A DNA stretch of 9,689 nt from an uncultured Alphaproteobacteria bacterium (GCA_900551585.1 URWU01000039.1:1-9689); one strand, 5' to 3'. Shown: positions 1 through 6,134, counted from the first letter of the stretch. Made by a program: numbers and translations. Notes: generated from the sequence alone by a model not told the origin.

Positions 1-29
1 GTTTGAAAGCCGGCGACACAGCCAACTAA
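1..29 (+). CDS. Possible 3' end of an upstream gene (partial)
   Basis: Reading from base 3, the frame gives LKAGDTAN and then a TAA stop at 27-29. A strong intrinsic terminator starts 33 bases further on, which is what one expects behind the end of a plus-strand gene. The residues and codons look ordinary for this genome, but eight codons cannot identify a product, and the tail could be chance. Confidence 0.35.
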
Positions 30-61
30 TACAATATTTTATTGACACTTAGTGTTTTATT

Positions 62-97
62 AACCTGCATTTGCTAATCTGAATGCAGGTTTTTTTT
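62..97 (+). terminator. Intrinsic terminator, 10-bp perfect stem
   Basis: AACCTGCATT (62-71) pairs perfectly with AATGCAGGTT (82-91) around a 10-base loop and runs into a tract of T that ends at 97. It would end transcription from the gene whose tail is at 1-29 and separates it from the membrane protein gene starting at 130. Confidence 0.85.
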
Positions 98-129
98 ACC
101 CTGAAGCGTGTGAGGATAACAGTTTTTTT

Positions 130-1713
130 ATGGTTAAGATAACACATTACGAAGTTTATACCGATAGGGGCGACGGCTGGAAGCTGGAAGACCGTTTTTC
201 CAGCGATCAACGCCATGAGGCTATTAATCTGTCCAAAGAAAAAGAGCAGGAAAAACTCAAAGTCAAAATCATCAGGGAAACTTTTGACGTTCAGGATAAC
301 TCATATCAGGAAACGGTTGAATACGTCAGCAATTTGAGCAATGCTAAGCCGAAAACGCAGTCCGGACGCCTGATTTCTTCAGCAGACATTCGCAGCTATG
401 CTGCCGGCAATACGGAGGTCGATACCCAAATTGAAACCGAGGGAACGCCGGGCGAAATCATCAAAGCGGTTTTTAAACTCGTTTCGATTGTTGTTCTCAG
501 TCTGGTTTTTGCCAACCTGCTGGTCACGTTGCTGACCCCGGTTGTTGAAGATTTGCTTCCGGAAGAAAAAGTCCGGATGGCGCTGTTTGTCATCTTTTTT
601 CTCATCTTTCTGGGCTTGGCTGTTCCGCTTATTTTAACCAAAATCCCTTGGTATGTTTTCAATGTTCACCGCCATACGGTTGAGCGTCCGGTCAAAGAAA
701 GCCGCTTTTATGAAAAAGCCAACAACATCATCAAACTTTATCAGTTTAATGATTATGAGCCGAGCATTGCGCCCGCCTGGCCGGAAGCACCGCTTGAACA
801 TAAACGCTATATCATTGAGTTTATCAAAGACATCATGTCGGGGATAGAGTCGCAGACAATGTTTGAAGACAGCTTTTCCAAGCTGGGGGTTAAACTGGTT
901 GTTTACGGCGGCTGTATGGAATTATCCCGCTATTGCGGCCTGCGGATAACCGAAGCCAATTCGCTGTTGTTTGAAGCTTTCAAAATTATTGACGGCGATG
1001 ATGCTGATTTGGAAGCCTTTTATGACGGCAAAAAATCTTTTTCCGATAACAAAATTGCTGTTTTTCTGGCCGGTGTCGGCGCACATTTAATGGCACAGAT
1101 TATTGAAGAACAGCCGATGGATATCCATATCTTAAAGCAGAGTTTTGAAAAATGGGAAGCTTTGCTAAACGGCGAATATCAGGAAGCCGAGACCAAGCTT
1201 CAAGCTGTAAAGGTAGATATCATGTGTCCTTGTTTAGTTAATGTCCAGTGCCAGTTGAAGTTTTTTGATGAGGCAATGCCCAACCTGGCCGAGCAGAAAG
1301 CCGCTTATGACGGCGATATCCGCAATATTATTTACAATCTGCTCAGCAAATACCGCGGCAGTAACGTCGTTGAAAAAGACGATATTACCAGCATTGAATA
1401 TGATAACACCGAAGACGCTGTCAGATTTGCCACGGAATTTATTAAAGACATCAATATCTACAGAGACGATTTGAACGATGAAAACCTGTTGTTCCTGAGC
1501 AAATGCAATATTGTCGATAAGTCGGAAGAAGAGGCGGCCAACTTGGATAATTATATTGCCGACGTGCTGGATCATACGTTCAATAATGAAATTCTTGTCA
1601 CCGAAAAAATCAAAAACAGTATGTATGTCAACAAATATGAATTTGAGTTTTTGGGTGATAAAAGGTTGAACAAAAGTGATAAACTTGTGGCTTTATACAA
1701 ATTGATATACTAA
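130..1713 (+). CDS. Two-helix membrane protein with a C-terminal region resembling a degenerate class III nucleotide cyclase
   Basis: The protein has 527 residues and I do not recognise it as a named family. Residues 1-65 form a small soluble domain (YEVY, GDGWKLEDRF, KVKIIRETFD). Two hydrophobic segments follow at about 111-135 and 148-170, so the long C-terminal part is probably cytoplasmic. Residues about 195-350 are mostly helical. Residues about 358-527 follow the order of class III adenylate/guanylate cyclase motifs: VDIM at 362-365 (first metal Asp would be D363), KDDITSIEY at 416-424 where GDG is usual, EDAVRFA at 428-434, NYIAD at 474-478 where N-x-x-x-R is usual, NNEILV at 485-490, and FLGDKRLNKSDKLVALYKL near the end, like the family's G-x-x-x-LKG tail. 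The usual catalytic Arg is Asp (D478) and the GDG glycines are gone, so enzymatic activity is doubtful. TGAGGA at 111-116 is a weak, distant ribosome site for the ATG at 130. The cyclase relation is my reading by eye. Confidence 0.85.
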   Translation: MVKITHYEVYTDRGDGWKLEDRFSSDQRHEAINLSKEKEQEKLKVKIIRETFDVQDNSYQETVEYVSNLSNAKPKTQSGRLISSADIRSYAAGNTEVDTQIETEGTPGEIIKAVFKLVSIVVLSLVFANLLVTLLTPVVEDLLPEEKVRMALFVIFFLIFLGLAVPLILTKIPWYVFNVHRHTVERPVKESRFYEKANNIIKLYQFNDYEPSIAPAWPEAPLEHKRYIIEFIKDIMSGIESQTMFEDSFSKLGVKLVVYGGCMELSRYCGLRITEANSLLFEAFKIIDGDDADLEAFYDGKKSFSDNKIAVFLAGVGAHLMAQIIEEQPMDIHILKQSFEKWEALLNGEYQEAETKLQAVKVDIMCPCLVNVQCQLKFFDEAMPNLAEQKAAYDGDIRNIIYNLLSKYRGSNVVEKDDITSIEYDNTEDAVRFATEFIKDINIYRDDLNDENLLFLSKCNIVDKSEEEAANLDNYIADVLDHTFNNEILVTEKIKNSMYVNKYEFEFLGDKRLNKSDKLVALYKLIY

Positions 1714-1729
1714 ACTTAAACTAAATTTA

Positions 1730-1758
1730 TTGTTTAGAAAGCGATTTTATGCTACAAT
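1730..1758 (+). promoter_or_regulatory. Promoter for the PPC-like protein gene
   Basis: TTGTTT (1730-1735) and TACAAT (1753-1758) are 17 bases apart. The -10 region read as GCTACAAT (1751-1758) also matches the alphaproteobacterial form GCTANAWC at seven of eight positions. Transcription would begin near 1765. A good ribosome site, AAGGAGAG (1779-1786), stands 6 bases before the ATG at 1793. Confidence 0.6.
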
Positions 1759-1792
1759 AATAACTGATGTTTGGTAATAAGGAGAGTTTGCA

Positions 1793-2617
1793 ATGGCAAC
1801 AATTTCCGAACTTATGGCCGGTAGCAGTGCCAAAACCTGGGAAAAAACGCTTACCGATATGAATAATGTCGATGAGACTTTTGCTAATGCCCGTGACCTT
1901 GGTTATACGCGTTTGAATTTTGCGCGCACGACCGCCATTGCCAAACTTGCCAAAAGTTATGACAGCTCTGACTATTATAAAGTTCAGGTCCAGTCAAATG
2001 CTAAGCTGGGCGTTTCGCTGCGTGACGGCACAGAAGATGAAAACGTGTTAGACCTTTCCAAATATGAAGCAGCTCTTGATGCCTTAAAACAGCAGACCGA
2101 CCCTGAAGGCTACCAAAAAGAGCAGGCGGAGAAAAAAGCCAAGGAAGAAGATAATCTGCTGAGCATGACTGCGGAAAAACTGAGCATTCAGGTTTATATG
2201 ACCCAAGGCGGCAAACAGGTTCTCGTCGGCGACAGCACCGCAGAAAAAGGCTCCAAACTCCGCGAGACGATGGACGATATGCTTAAAGGCGATTATCGTG
2301 CCAAGAAGGGCGATTATTATTTCAAAATCACCCGTAATGAAGAAACAACCACCAAAAATGAAGAAATCTCATATGCCCTGCAAGTCAGCCAGGGTGAAAA
2401 CTTCAAACATGATTATGTGATGAAGGAGCAGGAATCTGCCGATACCAAAAACAAAAAAGAAAGCCGTGTGCCGCTGACCCAGTCTTCGGCGAGCGGGTCT
2501 CTGTCTGCGGTCAATGCTCTGGAAATTCAGGCGTCGCGTTATCAGGCGACCGCGCAAATGCTGCAGGTCGGCTATATGAATATGGCCGATATTTATAACA
2601 GCTACAACAAATATTAA
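1793..2617 (+). CDS. Protein with a split PPC-like beta domain; no signal peptide
   Basis: The 274-residue product has no named family that I recognise. Two segments match the pattern of bacterial pre-peptidase C-terminal (PPC) beta domains. The first runs from about 27 to 79 (DETFANARDLG, SSDYYKVQV, LGVSLRDG); the second from about 129 to 200 (KLSIQVYMTQGG, KKGDYYFKITR, ISYALQVS). They are separated by a charged, Lys/Glu-rich insertion at about 85-128. Residues 201-236 are polar and probably disordered. The C-terminus (238-270, SAVNALEIQASRYQATAQML and on) is an amphipathic helix that loosely recalls the C-terminal helices of flagellar rod and hook proteins. PPC domains normally sit in exported proteins, yet no Sec signal or lipobox is present; export by a signal-independent route is possible but unproven. 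The gene has its own promoter and ribosome site. Confidence 0.85.
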   Translation: MATISELMAGSSAKTWEKTLTDMNNVDETFANARDLGYTRLNFARTTAIAKLAKSYDSSDYYKVQVQSNAKLGVSLRDGTEDENVLDLSKYEAALDALKQQTDPEGYQKEQAEKKAKEEDNLLSMTAEKLSIQVYMTQGGKQVLVGDSTAEKGSKLRETMDDMLKGDYRAKKGDYYFKITRNEETTTKNEEISYALQVSQGENFKHDYVMKEQESADTKNKKESRVPLTQSSASGSLSAVNALEIQASRYQATAQMLQVGYMNMADIYNSYNKY

Positions 2618-2628
2618 TTTTTCCGTCC

Positions 2629-2654
2629 TTTAGCGTAAAAAATACTTGTATATT
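2629..2654 (+). promoter_or_regulatory. Weak candidate promoter for trcR
   Basis: TTTAGC (2629-2634) and TATATT (2649-2654) lie at the same offset as the TTTAG and -10 elements of the promoters at 1730-1758 and 9655-9683. The -35 match is poor, so another site in this AT-rich 118-base gap could be the real one. AAGGA (2724-2728) is the ribosome site for the ATG at 2736. Confidence 0.3.
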
Positions 2655-2735
2655 ATGCAAAGAAAATCTATCTTTAGGATAATTAATTTGCTATGTTTAA
2701 TAAAACACAAGCTTTGCTAAAGAAAGGATAACATT

Positions 2736-3428
2736 ATGACCGCTCCGTTAATGCCAAGAGCAACTGCCGTTTGGCTGGTAGAAAATACCACTTTAACTTT
2801 CAGACAAATCTCTGATTTTTGTGAAATCCACGAACTGGAAATTCAGGCCATTGCCGATGGCGATGTTGCCGGCAATATCATGGGTTTGAGCCCGGTTGAC
2901 AACAACCAGCTGACTTGGGATGAAATCCGTCGCTGCGAAGCTGATGTTTCGGCCAATCTGGTTGCCAATGAGCTGGAAAGAAATGTTAAAGCCAAAAATT
3001 TAAAGGCAAAGAAAATTCTTTCTCCGTCACAAAGAAGCGACAAACCTTCGGCTATTGCCTGGGTGTTGAAAAACTACCCGCAGCTGGCTGATAGTCAGAT
3101 TTGCAAACTTATCGGCACAACCAAGCCGACAATTGATGCCATTCGTAACGGCACACACCGTGATATGATTAATATTCGTCCGAAAAATCCGGTAACAATC
3201 GGTTTGACCTCGGAAAAAGATTTGGATAAGGCTTTGGGTGTTGCCCAGGCTCGTGAAGAAAAAGCCAGCCAGCCGAAAGTCAAGAAGGCTAAAGCAGCTA
3301 AAGAAAAAGCTCCGAAAGCTGAGAAAAAAGAAAAAGCCGCCAAGAAACCTGCTAAAGAAAAAGCCGTAAAAGCTAAAAAAGCTCCTGCCAAAAAAGCCGC
3401 AGCTAAGAAAGCCAAAACAGCCGAATAA
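2736..3428 (+). CDS. trcR: Cell-cycle transcriptional regulator, TrcR/DUF1013 family
   Basis: This 230-residue protein is recognised from its N-terminus (MTAPLMPRATAVWLVENTTL) and its central block (KPSAIAWVLKNYPQLADSQI), both typical of the alphaproteobacterial DUF1013 family, named TrcR for a role in cell-cycle transcription. It should act on DNA or RNA polymerase in the cytoplasm. Two helix-turn-helix-like segments are visible, at about 19-43 (TFRQISDFCEIHELEIQAIA) and 103-140 (ADSQICKLIGTTKPTIDAIR). The last 55 residues are almost only Lys and Ala with some Pro and Glu (about 24 Lys), like a histone H1 tail, which would favour non-specific DNA binding. The start is supported by AAGGA seven bases before the ATG. 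The gene stands alone, with a terminator 12 bases after its stop. Confidence 0.9.
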   Translation: MTAPLMPRATAVWLVENTTLTFRQISDFCEIHELEIQAIADGDVAGNIMGLSPVDNNQLTWDEIRRCEADVSANLVANELERNVKAKNLKAKKILSPSQRSDKPSAIAWVLKNYPQLADSQICKLIGTTKPTIDAIRNGTHRDMINIRPKNPVTIGLTSEKDLDKALGVAQAREEKASQPKVKKAKAAKEKAPKAEKKEKAAKKPAKEKAVKAKKAPAKKAAAKKAKTAE

Positions 3429-3440
3429 GCTGACCTGATT

Positions 3441-3469
3441 AAAAAAGCCCCGTTTATCGGGGCTTTTTT
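3441..3469. terminator. Bidirectional intrinsic terminator after trcR
   Basis: AAAAAAGCCCCG (3441-3452) pairs with CGGGGCTTTTTT (3458-3469) around the loop TTTAT. The A tract on one side and T tract on the other let it work in both directions, for trcR on the plus strand and for minus-strand transcripts coming from the exported protein gene at 3584-4132. Confidence 0.9.
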
Positions 3470-3583
3470 ATGTGAAGTAGAGAACCATTTTCAGAATTTT
3501 GAGCGGGTATCACGAGCAGTGAGACAGTTATTTGCTTGTCGACAAGGGGCGTCTGTGAACGGAGCGCCGGCTGCCGTTGCTGC
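3470..3583. other. Unassigned intergenic stretch with a 12-bp palindrome
   Basis: No convincing gene is visible here. It is the 3' trailer of the minus-strand gene ending at 3584 and runs into the terminator. It is richer in G and C than the other gaps and contains the perfect palindrome CTTGTCGACAAG at 3535-3546, plus the small inverted pair TCAC/GTGA close by. It could be a dispersed intergenic repeat or a structured trailer RNA, but a single copy cannot show this. Confidence 0.3.
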
Positions 3584-4132
3584 TTAGTGCTTGAGAACGG
3601 ATTGAATCTCGTTTTGAACATTGCGGCTTTGATTAAATTTCCTGTCGATTTCAATGCGTTTTTCCGAATTCATCGCGTCTAAATCGTTCAAGATGGCGTC
3701 GTCTTTGATTGTGCCTGTGTTAGCAATGGTGTCCAGGTCGCGAAGATAATCCTGATACATTTTTTGATAATTGGGCGTGCCGTCATCAATCTGGCTCGGG
3801 GCCGGCGTTGTCGGAGGCGTATAGGTGTTCTCGGCGGCAGGTGTCGGAGTTGACGTTGCTTCGGGTGTTTGTTTTGAAACCTGATTATTGAGGACGACAG
3901 GACGTTGAACCGGCTTATTGTCATCGGCAGAAATGCGCTTGGCTGTTGTTTCTCCGGCATTGTAGCGGGGTATATAAACTTTTTCGGGTTTGCTTTCGGC
4001 CAGGGCACCGTTGGGAATGAAAAAATTGGGCTGCACTTTTTTACGGACAAAACGCTGCCGGTTTTGTGCTGTTGCCGAGACCGACAAAACACAAAATAAA
4101 ATCAACAGTACCGTAAACAAAGCTTTTCTCAT
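3584..4132 (-). CDS. Exported protein of unknown function with a Pro/Thr-rich linker
   Basis: The 182-residue product has a clear Sec signal peptide (MRKALFTVLLILFCVLSVSA, with cleavage likely after residue 20 or 22); the Cys at 14 is inside the hydrophobic core and not in a lipobox. The mature protein begins basic (RQRFVRKKV), has a Pro/Thr/Ala-rich linker at about 88-112 that suggests a flexible spacer, and ends in a charged helical region (120-181: NYQKMYQDYLRDLD and on). I do not recognise a family. It should be periplasmic or surface-exposed. Its start is divergent from the HExxH protein gene with only 51 bases between them, and both products are exported, so a shared function or shared control is possible. 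The frame is favoured over overlapping frames because of the signal peptide and the coherent composition. Confidence 0.75.
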   Translation of the reverse strand: MRKALFTVLLILFCVLSVSATAQNRQRFVRKKVQPNFFIPNGALAESKPEKVYIPRYNAGETTAKRISADDNKPVQRPVVLNNQVSKQTPEATSTPTPAAENTYTPPTTPAPSQIDDGTPNYQKMYQDYLRDLDTIANTGTIKDDAILNDLDAMNSEKRIEIDRKFNQSRNVQNEIQSVLKH

Positions 4133-4183
4133 GTCATGGTTCCATCAACGATAATTTAACAAATCTATTATATCATATAATAC
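4133..4183. promoter_or_regulatory. Divergent, AT-rich promoter region between two exported-protein genes
   Basis: This 51-base region must serve both neighbours. On the minus strand a perfect TATAAT (4172-4167) would start RNA about 28 bases before the ATG at 4132; no good -35 is visible. On the plus strand TATTAT (4166-4171) and TATAAT (4176-4181) lie so close to the ATG at 4184 that the leader must be a few bases at most, and there is no Shine-Dalgarno sequence in front of that ATG. Confidence 0.5.
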
Positions 4184-4912
4184 ATGAAAAAGCTTGTTAT
4201 AATATTAACAATTTTAATTTCTTTAGGCGTTGCCGGAGCAGATGTTTCGGCACGAACGACTTGTAATGGATTGAAAGTCAAGCCGGAAATTAAAATTACC
4301 ACTTCTTACGGCCAGCTGAGTTATGATTTTTCCCGCACAACCGAACAAATCAGCCGCATTGCCGCCAATACCGGACACCGGGAAAGCTCCTTTTTTGCAA
4401 CCGGACTGGCAACGATTGTGATAAAAGGCGAGTATGAGGTCGGTACTAAAGCTCATCCCCTGGATAACCAGGCCGGCTATTGCGTTGCCCCGAAAGTGAT
4501 TAATATTTTTGTCGGTTTTACAACCCCGAGAATTTATATCTCCAATGAACTGGAAAAAGATTCCTGCACTTATAATCTGGTGTTGCTGCACGAGCGAACA
4601 CACCAGCGGATTAATAAATCAACTCTGGATTATTTCCTGCCGTTTTTTAAAAAAGCAGCCGCCGAAATTGCCGATAATATCAAGCCGCGGAAAATTAAGG
4701 ACGGCAGCCAAATGACAAGCGCAACAAATGATATTACCCGGGAATTTTCCGAGAAGTTTGAAAAAGTCGTTGATGTGTTCAAAAAAGAACTGGCCATCGA
4801 GCAAGGCAAGCTTGATAACAGTATCAATTATTCAATGGAAGATAAAATCTGCCGTAAATTTAATGAGAAGCAGCGCCTGATTCAGAGACAATCTCGTCAA
4901 GGAAACCGTTAA
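4184..4912 (+). CDS. Exported protein with an HExxH zinc-peptidase motif
   Basis: The 242-residue product has a Sec signal peptide (MKKLVIILTILISLGVAGAD, cleavage probably after A23). The mature protein carries HERTH at 136-140, which fits the HExxH zinc-binding and catalytic motif, preceded by IYISNELEKDSCTYNLVLL. I recall this arrangement (an extended strand, then SCxYN, then HExxH) from small unnamed periplasmic proteins of alphaproteobacteria; a third zinc ligand is not obvious. Cysteines at 27, 100, 128 and 223 could form disulfides in the periplasm. The C-terminal third (about 150-242) is charged and helical. No ribosome site precedes the ATG, so initiation may be leaderless; the signal peptide fixes the start. 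The last 53 bases overlap the convergent nucleotidase gene. Peptidase activity is inferred from the motif only. Confidence 0.85.
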   Translation: MKKLVIILTILISLGVAGADVSARTTCNGLKVKPEIKITTSYGQLSYDFSRTTEQISRIAANTGHRESSFFATGLATIVIKGEYEVGTKAHPLDNQAGYCVAPKVINIFVGFTTPRIYISNELEKDSCTYNLVLLHERTHQRINKSTLDYFLPFFKKAAAEIADNIKPRKIKDGSQMTSATNDITREFSEKFEKVVDVFKKELAIEQGKLDNSINYSMEDKICRKFNEKQRLIQRQSRQGNR

Positions 4913-5552
4913 TCCCTTTGTAAGCGGCGTCAATATATTCTTTATCTTTGGCAGAATTGTCTTTATAAAAAATCCGCACCGTTGACATGCCGATTTCTTT
5001 GGCAAATTCCAAGTTTGAATAACTGTCGTCAACAAAGACGCAGTCACGCGGATCTTTACCGATTTTTTTGCAGAATTCGGCATAAACTTCCGAACTTTCG
5101 TTCTTTTTATAAACGCCGAAATCTTCGACAGAGTAGAAACGGTCTTTGAAGAACTCATAGAGGCCGATACGTTTCAAAATACGCTCAGCGGCATTGCGGC
5201 TGCTGGTTGTAAAGATATATTGCTCAAAAGGCAGCTGTTCCAAACGCTCGAGCAGATTTTCATAAGGTTCGATAACATCTACGGGTTTGCGCTCGTGATA
5301 AGCATCGAAAAGCTTTTTGGGGTCAACACCATATTCCTGAATAAAAATTTCACCGCCGTTGCGGTATTTTTTATAAGATTCTTTAACCATCTGTTTGGTG
5401 GTTGCCAAATCCATATCCAGGCCCAAATCTTCCACCAAAGCCACAGCTGTTGCTTCGTCCAGCATATCTTTAAATTCTTCGGTTTCCAAATATAAGGTAT
5501 TATCCAAATCCCAAACGATAACTTTTTTATTAGCGAGCACGTTTTTCTCCAT
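4860..5552 (-). CDS. HAD-family pyrimidine 5'-nucleotidase
   Basis: The 230-residue protein has all HAD phosphatase motifs: motif I DLDNT with nucleophile D15 and D17, motif II FTTSS at 114-118, motif III Lys near 149-150 (GVYKK), and motif IV VFVDDSYSNL with D175/D176. The start VIVWDLDNTLY and the helical cap at about 22-95 fit the pyrimidine 5'-nucleotidase (SDT1-like) group, which dephosphorylates UMP/CMP-type nucleotides in the cytoplasm; the exact substrate cannot be read from sequence. The ATG at 5552 has no clear ribosome site, whereas a GTG at 5540 (residue 5) has GGAG six bases upstream, so the protein may begin at residue 5. It is convergent with the HExxH gene, overlapping its end by 53 bases, and divergent from the lipoprotein gene. 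Confidence 0.9.
   Translation of the reverse strand: MEKNVLANKKVIVWDLDNTLYLETEEFKDMLDEATAVALVEDLGLDMDLATTKQMVKESYKKYRNGGEIFIQEYGVDPKKLFDAYHERKPVDVIEPYENLLERLEQLPFEQYIFTTSSRNAAERILKRIGLYEFFKDRFYSVEDFGVYKKNESSEVYAEFCKKIGKDPRDCVFVDDSYSNLEFAKEIGMSTVRIFYKDNSAKDKEYIDAAYKGINGFLDEIVSESGAASH
5547..5550 (-). promoter_or_regulatory. Ribosome site that may select a GTG start for the nucleotidase
   Basis: GGAG (5550-5547 on the minus strand) overlaps the annotated ATG codon and stands six bases before an in-frame GTG at 5540-5538. The ATG itself is preceded only by AATAAAAAGACTT. The GTG start would give a protein four residues shorter, still with the intact motif I. Confidence 0.45.
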
Positions 5553-5576
5553 AAGTCTTTTTATTACAACCCTAAT

Positions 5577-5605
5577 AATCTAACAATGAAGAGGGCTTTC
5601 GTCAA
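5577..5605 (-). promoter_or_regulatory. Promoter for the nucleotidase gene
   Basis: On the minus strand TTGACG (5605-5600) and TAGATT (5582-5577) are 17 bases apart. The -35 matches five of six consensus bases and the -10 four of six. RNA would start near 5570, about 18 bases before the ATG at 5552. Confidence 0.6.
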
Positions 5606-5620
5606 TCCCCATTTTACAGC

Positions 5621-5648
5621 TTGAAAAGCGGGCAAGCGAGAATATATC
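5621..5648 (+). promoter_or_regulatory. Promoter for the lipoprotein gene
   Basis: TTGAAA (5621-5626) and TATATC (5643-5648) are 16 bases apart. RNA would begin near 5655, leaving a leader of about 35 bases with the ribosome site AAGAGGA (5676-5682) seven bases before the ATG at 5690. Confidence 0.5.
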
Positions 5649-5689
5649 TGTTTCAGACTACCCAACATTTTAAACAAGAGGATAAGAAA

Positions 5690-6115
5690 ATGAAAAAACT
5701 TTTAGCTTTGGCCGCAGTGAGCGCCCTGGCTCTGATGGGATGTGATTCCAAAGACGCCAATGCTCAGGCTTCTCAGACAGCTTCGGTCGGAAACCCCGAT
5801 TCTGCCAATGTCTTAATCATAGAAGAAGGATACGAAGTCGTTGCTCCGGCAAGCGGCAGCGTAAACTCTGCCAGTAGTAACGCTCAATCGCCCGATTGGA
5901 GTCAGGAAGGCAATGTCGAAGTGGCCCCATTACCAGACAACCAGCAGCCTGCCGCGGCCGCCGGTAACAATAATAATGCCGCAAGCGGAAATAACGGAGC
6001 TGCCCCAGCCGCAAACGCTGCTGATTCCGGAACCGTAAACGTTGATGAAAGCGTTACCGAAATGGCGACCCCGAATGCGGCCGCTGTTGAAGTTGATGAA
6101 ACTGTCAGCGATTAA
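5690..6115 (+). CDS. Small Ala/Asn-rich lipoprotein of unknown function
   Basis: The 141-residue product begins MKKLLALAAVSALALMGC, a lipoprotein signal peptide with lipobox LMGC and lipidated C18. The ATG at 5690 is chosen because AAGAGGA lies seven bases upstream; the frame stays open back to a TTG at 5621, but that would bury the signal peptide and overlap the promoter. The residue after the Cys is Asp, which in enterobacteria retains lipoproteins in the inner membrane; whether the rule holds here is not known. The mature chain is acidic and of low complexity, with an Ala/Asn/Gly stretch at about 85-115 (QQPAAAAGNNNN) and an acidic C-terminus. No fold or family is recognisable; it looks like a disordered periplasmic tether. 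It stands alone between a divergent nucleotidase gene and a convergent yacG. Confidence 0.85.
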   Translation: MKKLLALAAVSALALMGCDSKDANAQASQTASVGNPDSANVLIIEEGYEVVAPASGSVNSASSNAQSPDWSQEGNVEVAPLPDNQQPAAAAGNNNNAASGNNGAAPAANAADSGTVNVDESVTEMATPNAAAVEVDETVSD

Positions 6116-6134
6116 TAACCTGCTTCTCTAAAAT

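Noticed and set aside
42..47. TTGACA that could be the -35 of a promoter for the gene at 130
   Set aside because: At 16-18 bases distance the -10 would fall inside the terminator stem and does not resemble TATAAT or GCTANAWC; the GCTAATCT further on is 24 bases away, too far.
2683..2700. Two TTAA elements suggesting a CtrA site upstream of trcR
   Set aside because: They are 10 bases apart, whereas the CtrA box is TTAA-N7-TTAA; the half-match at 1716-1730 (TTAA-N7-TTAT) is also imperfect in an AT-rich gap.
3688..4092. 134-codon open frame on the minus strand within the exported protein gene
   Set aside because: It has no signal or recognisable family, is Arg/Pro-rich as expected of a shifted frame, and overlaps a frame with a clear signal peptide.
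5621..5689. Longer lipoprotein reading from a TTG at 5621
   Set aside because: It would place 23 polar residues before the lipoprotein signal peptide and overlap the promoter; the ATG at 5690 has a good ribosome site.
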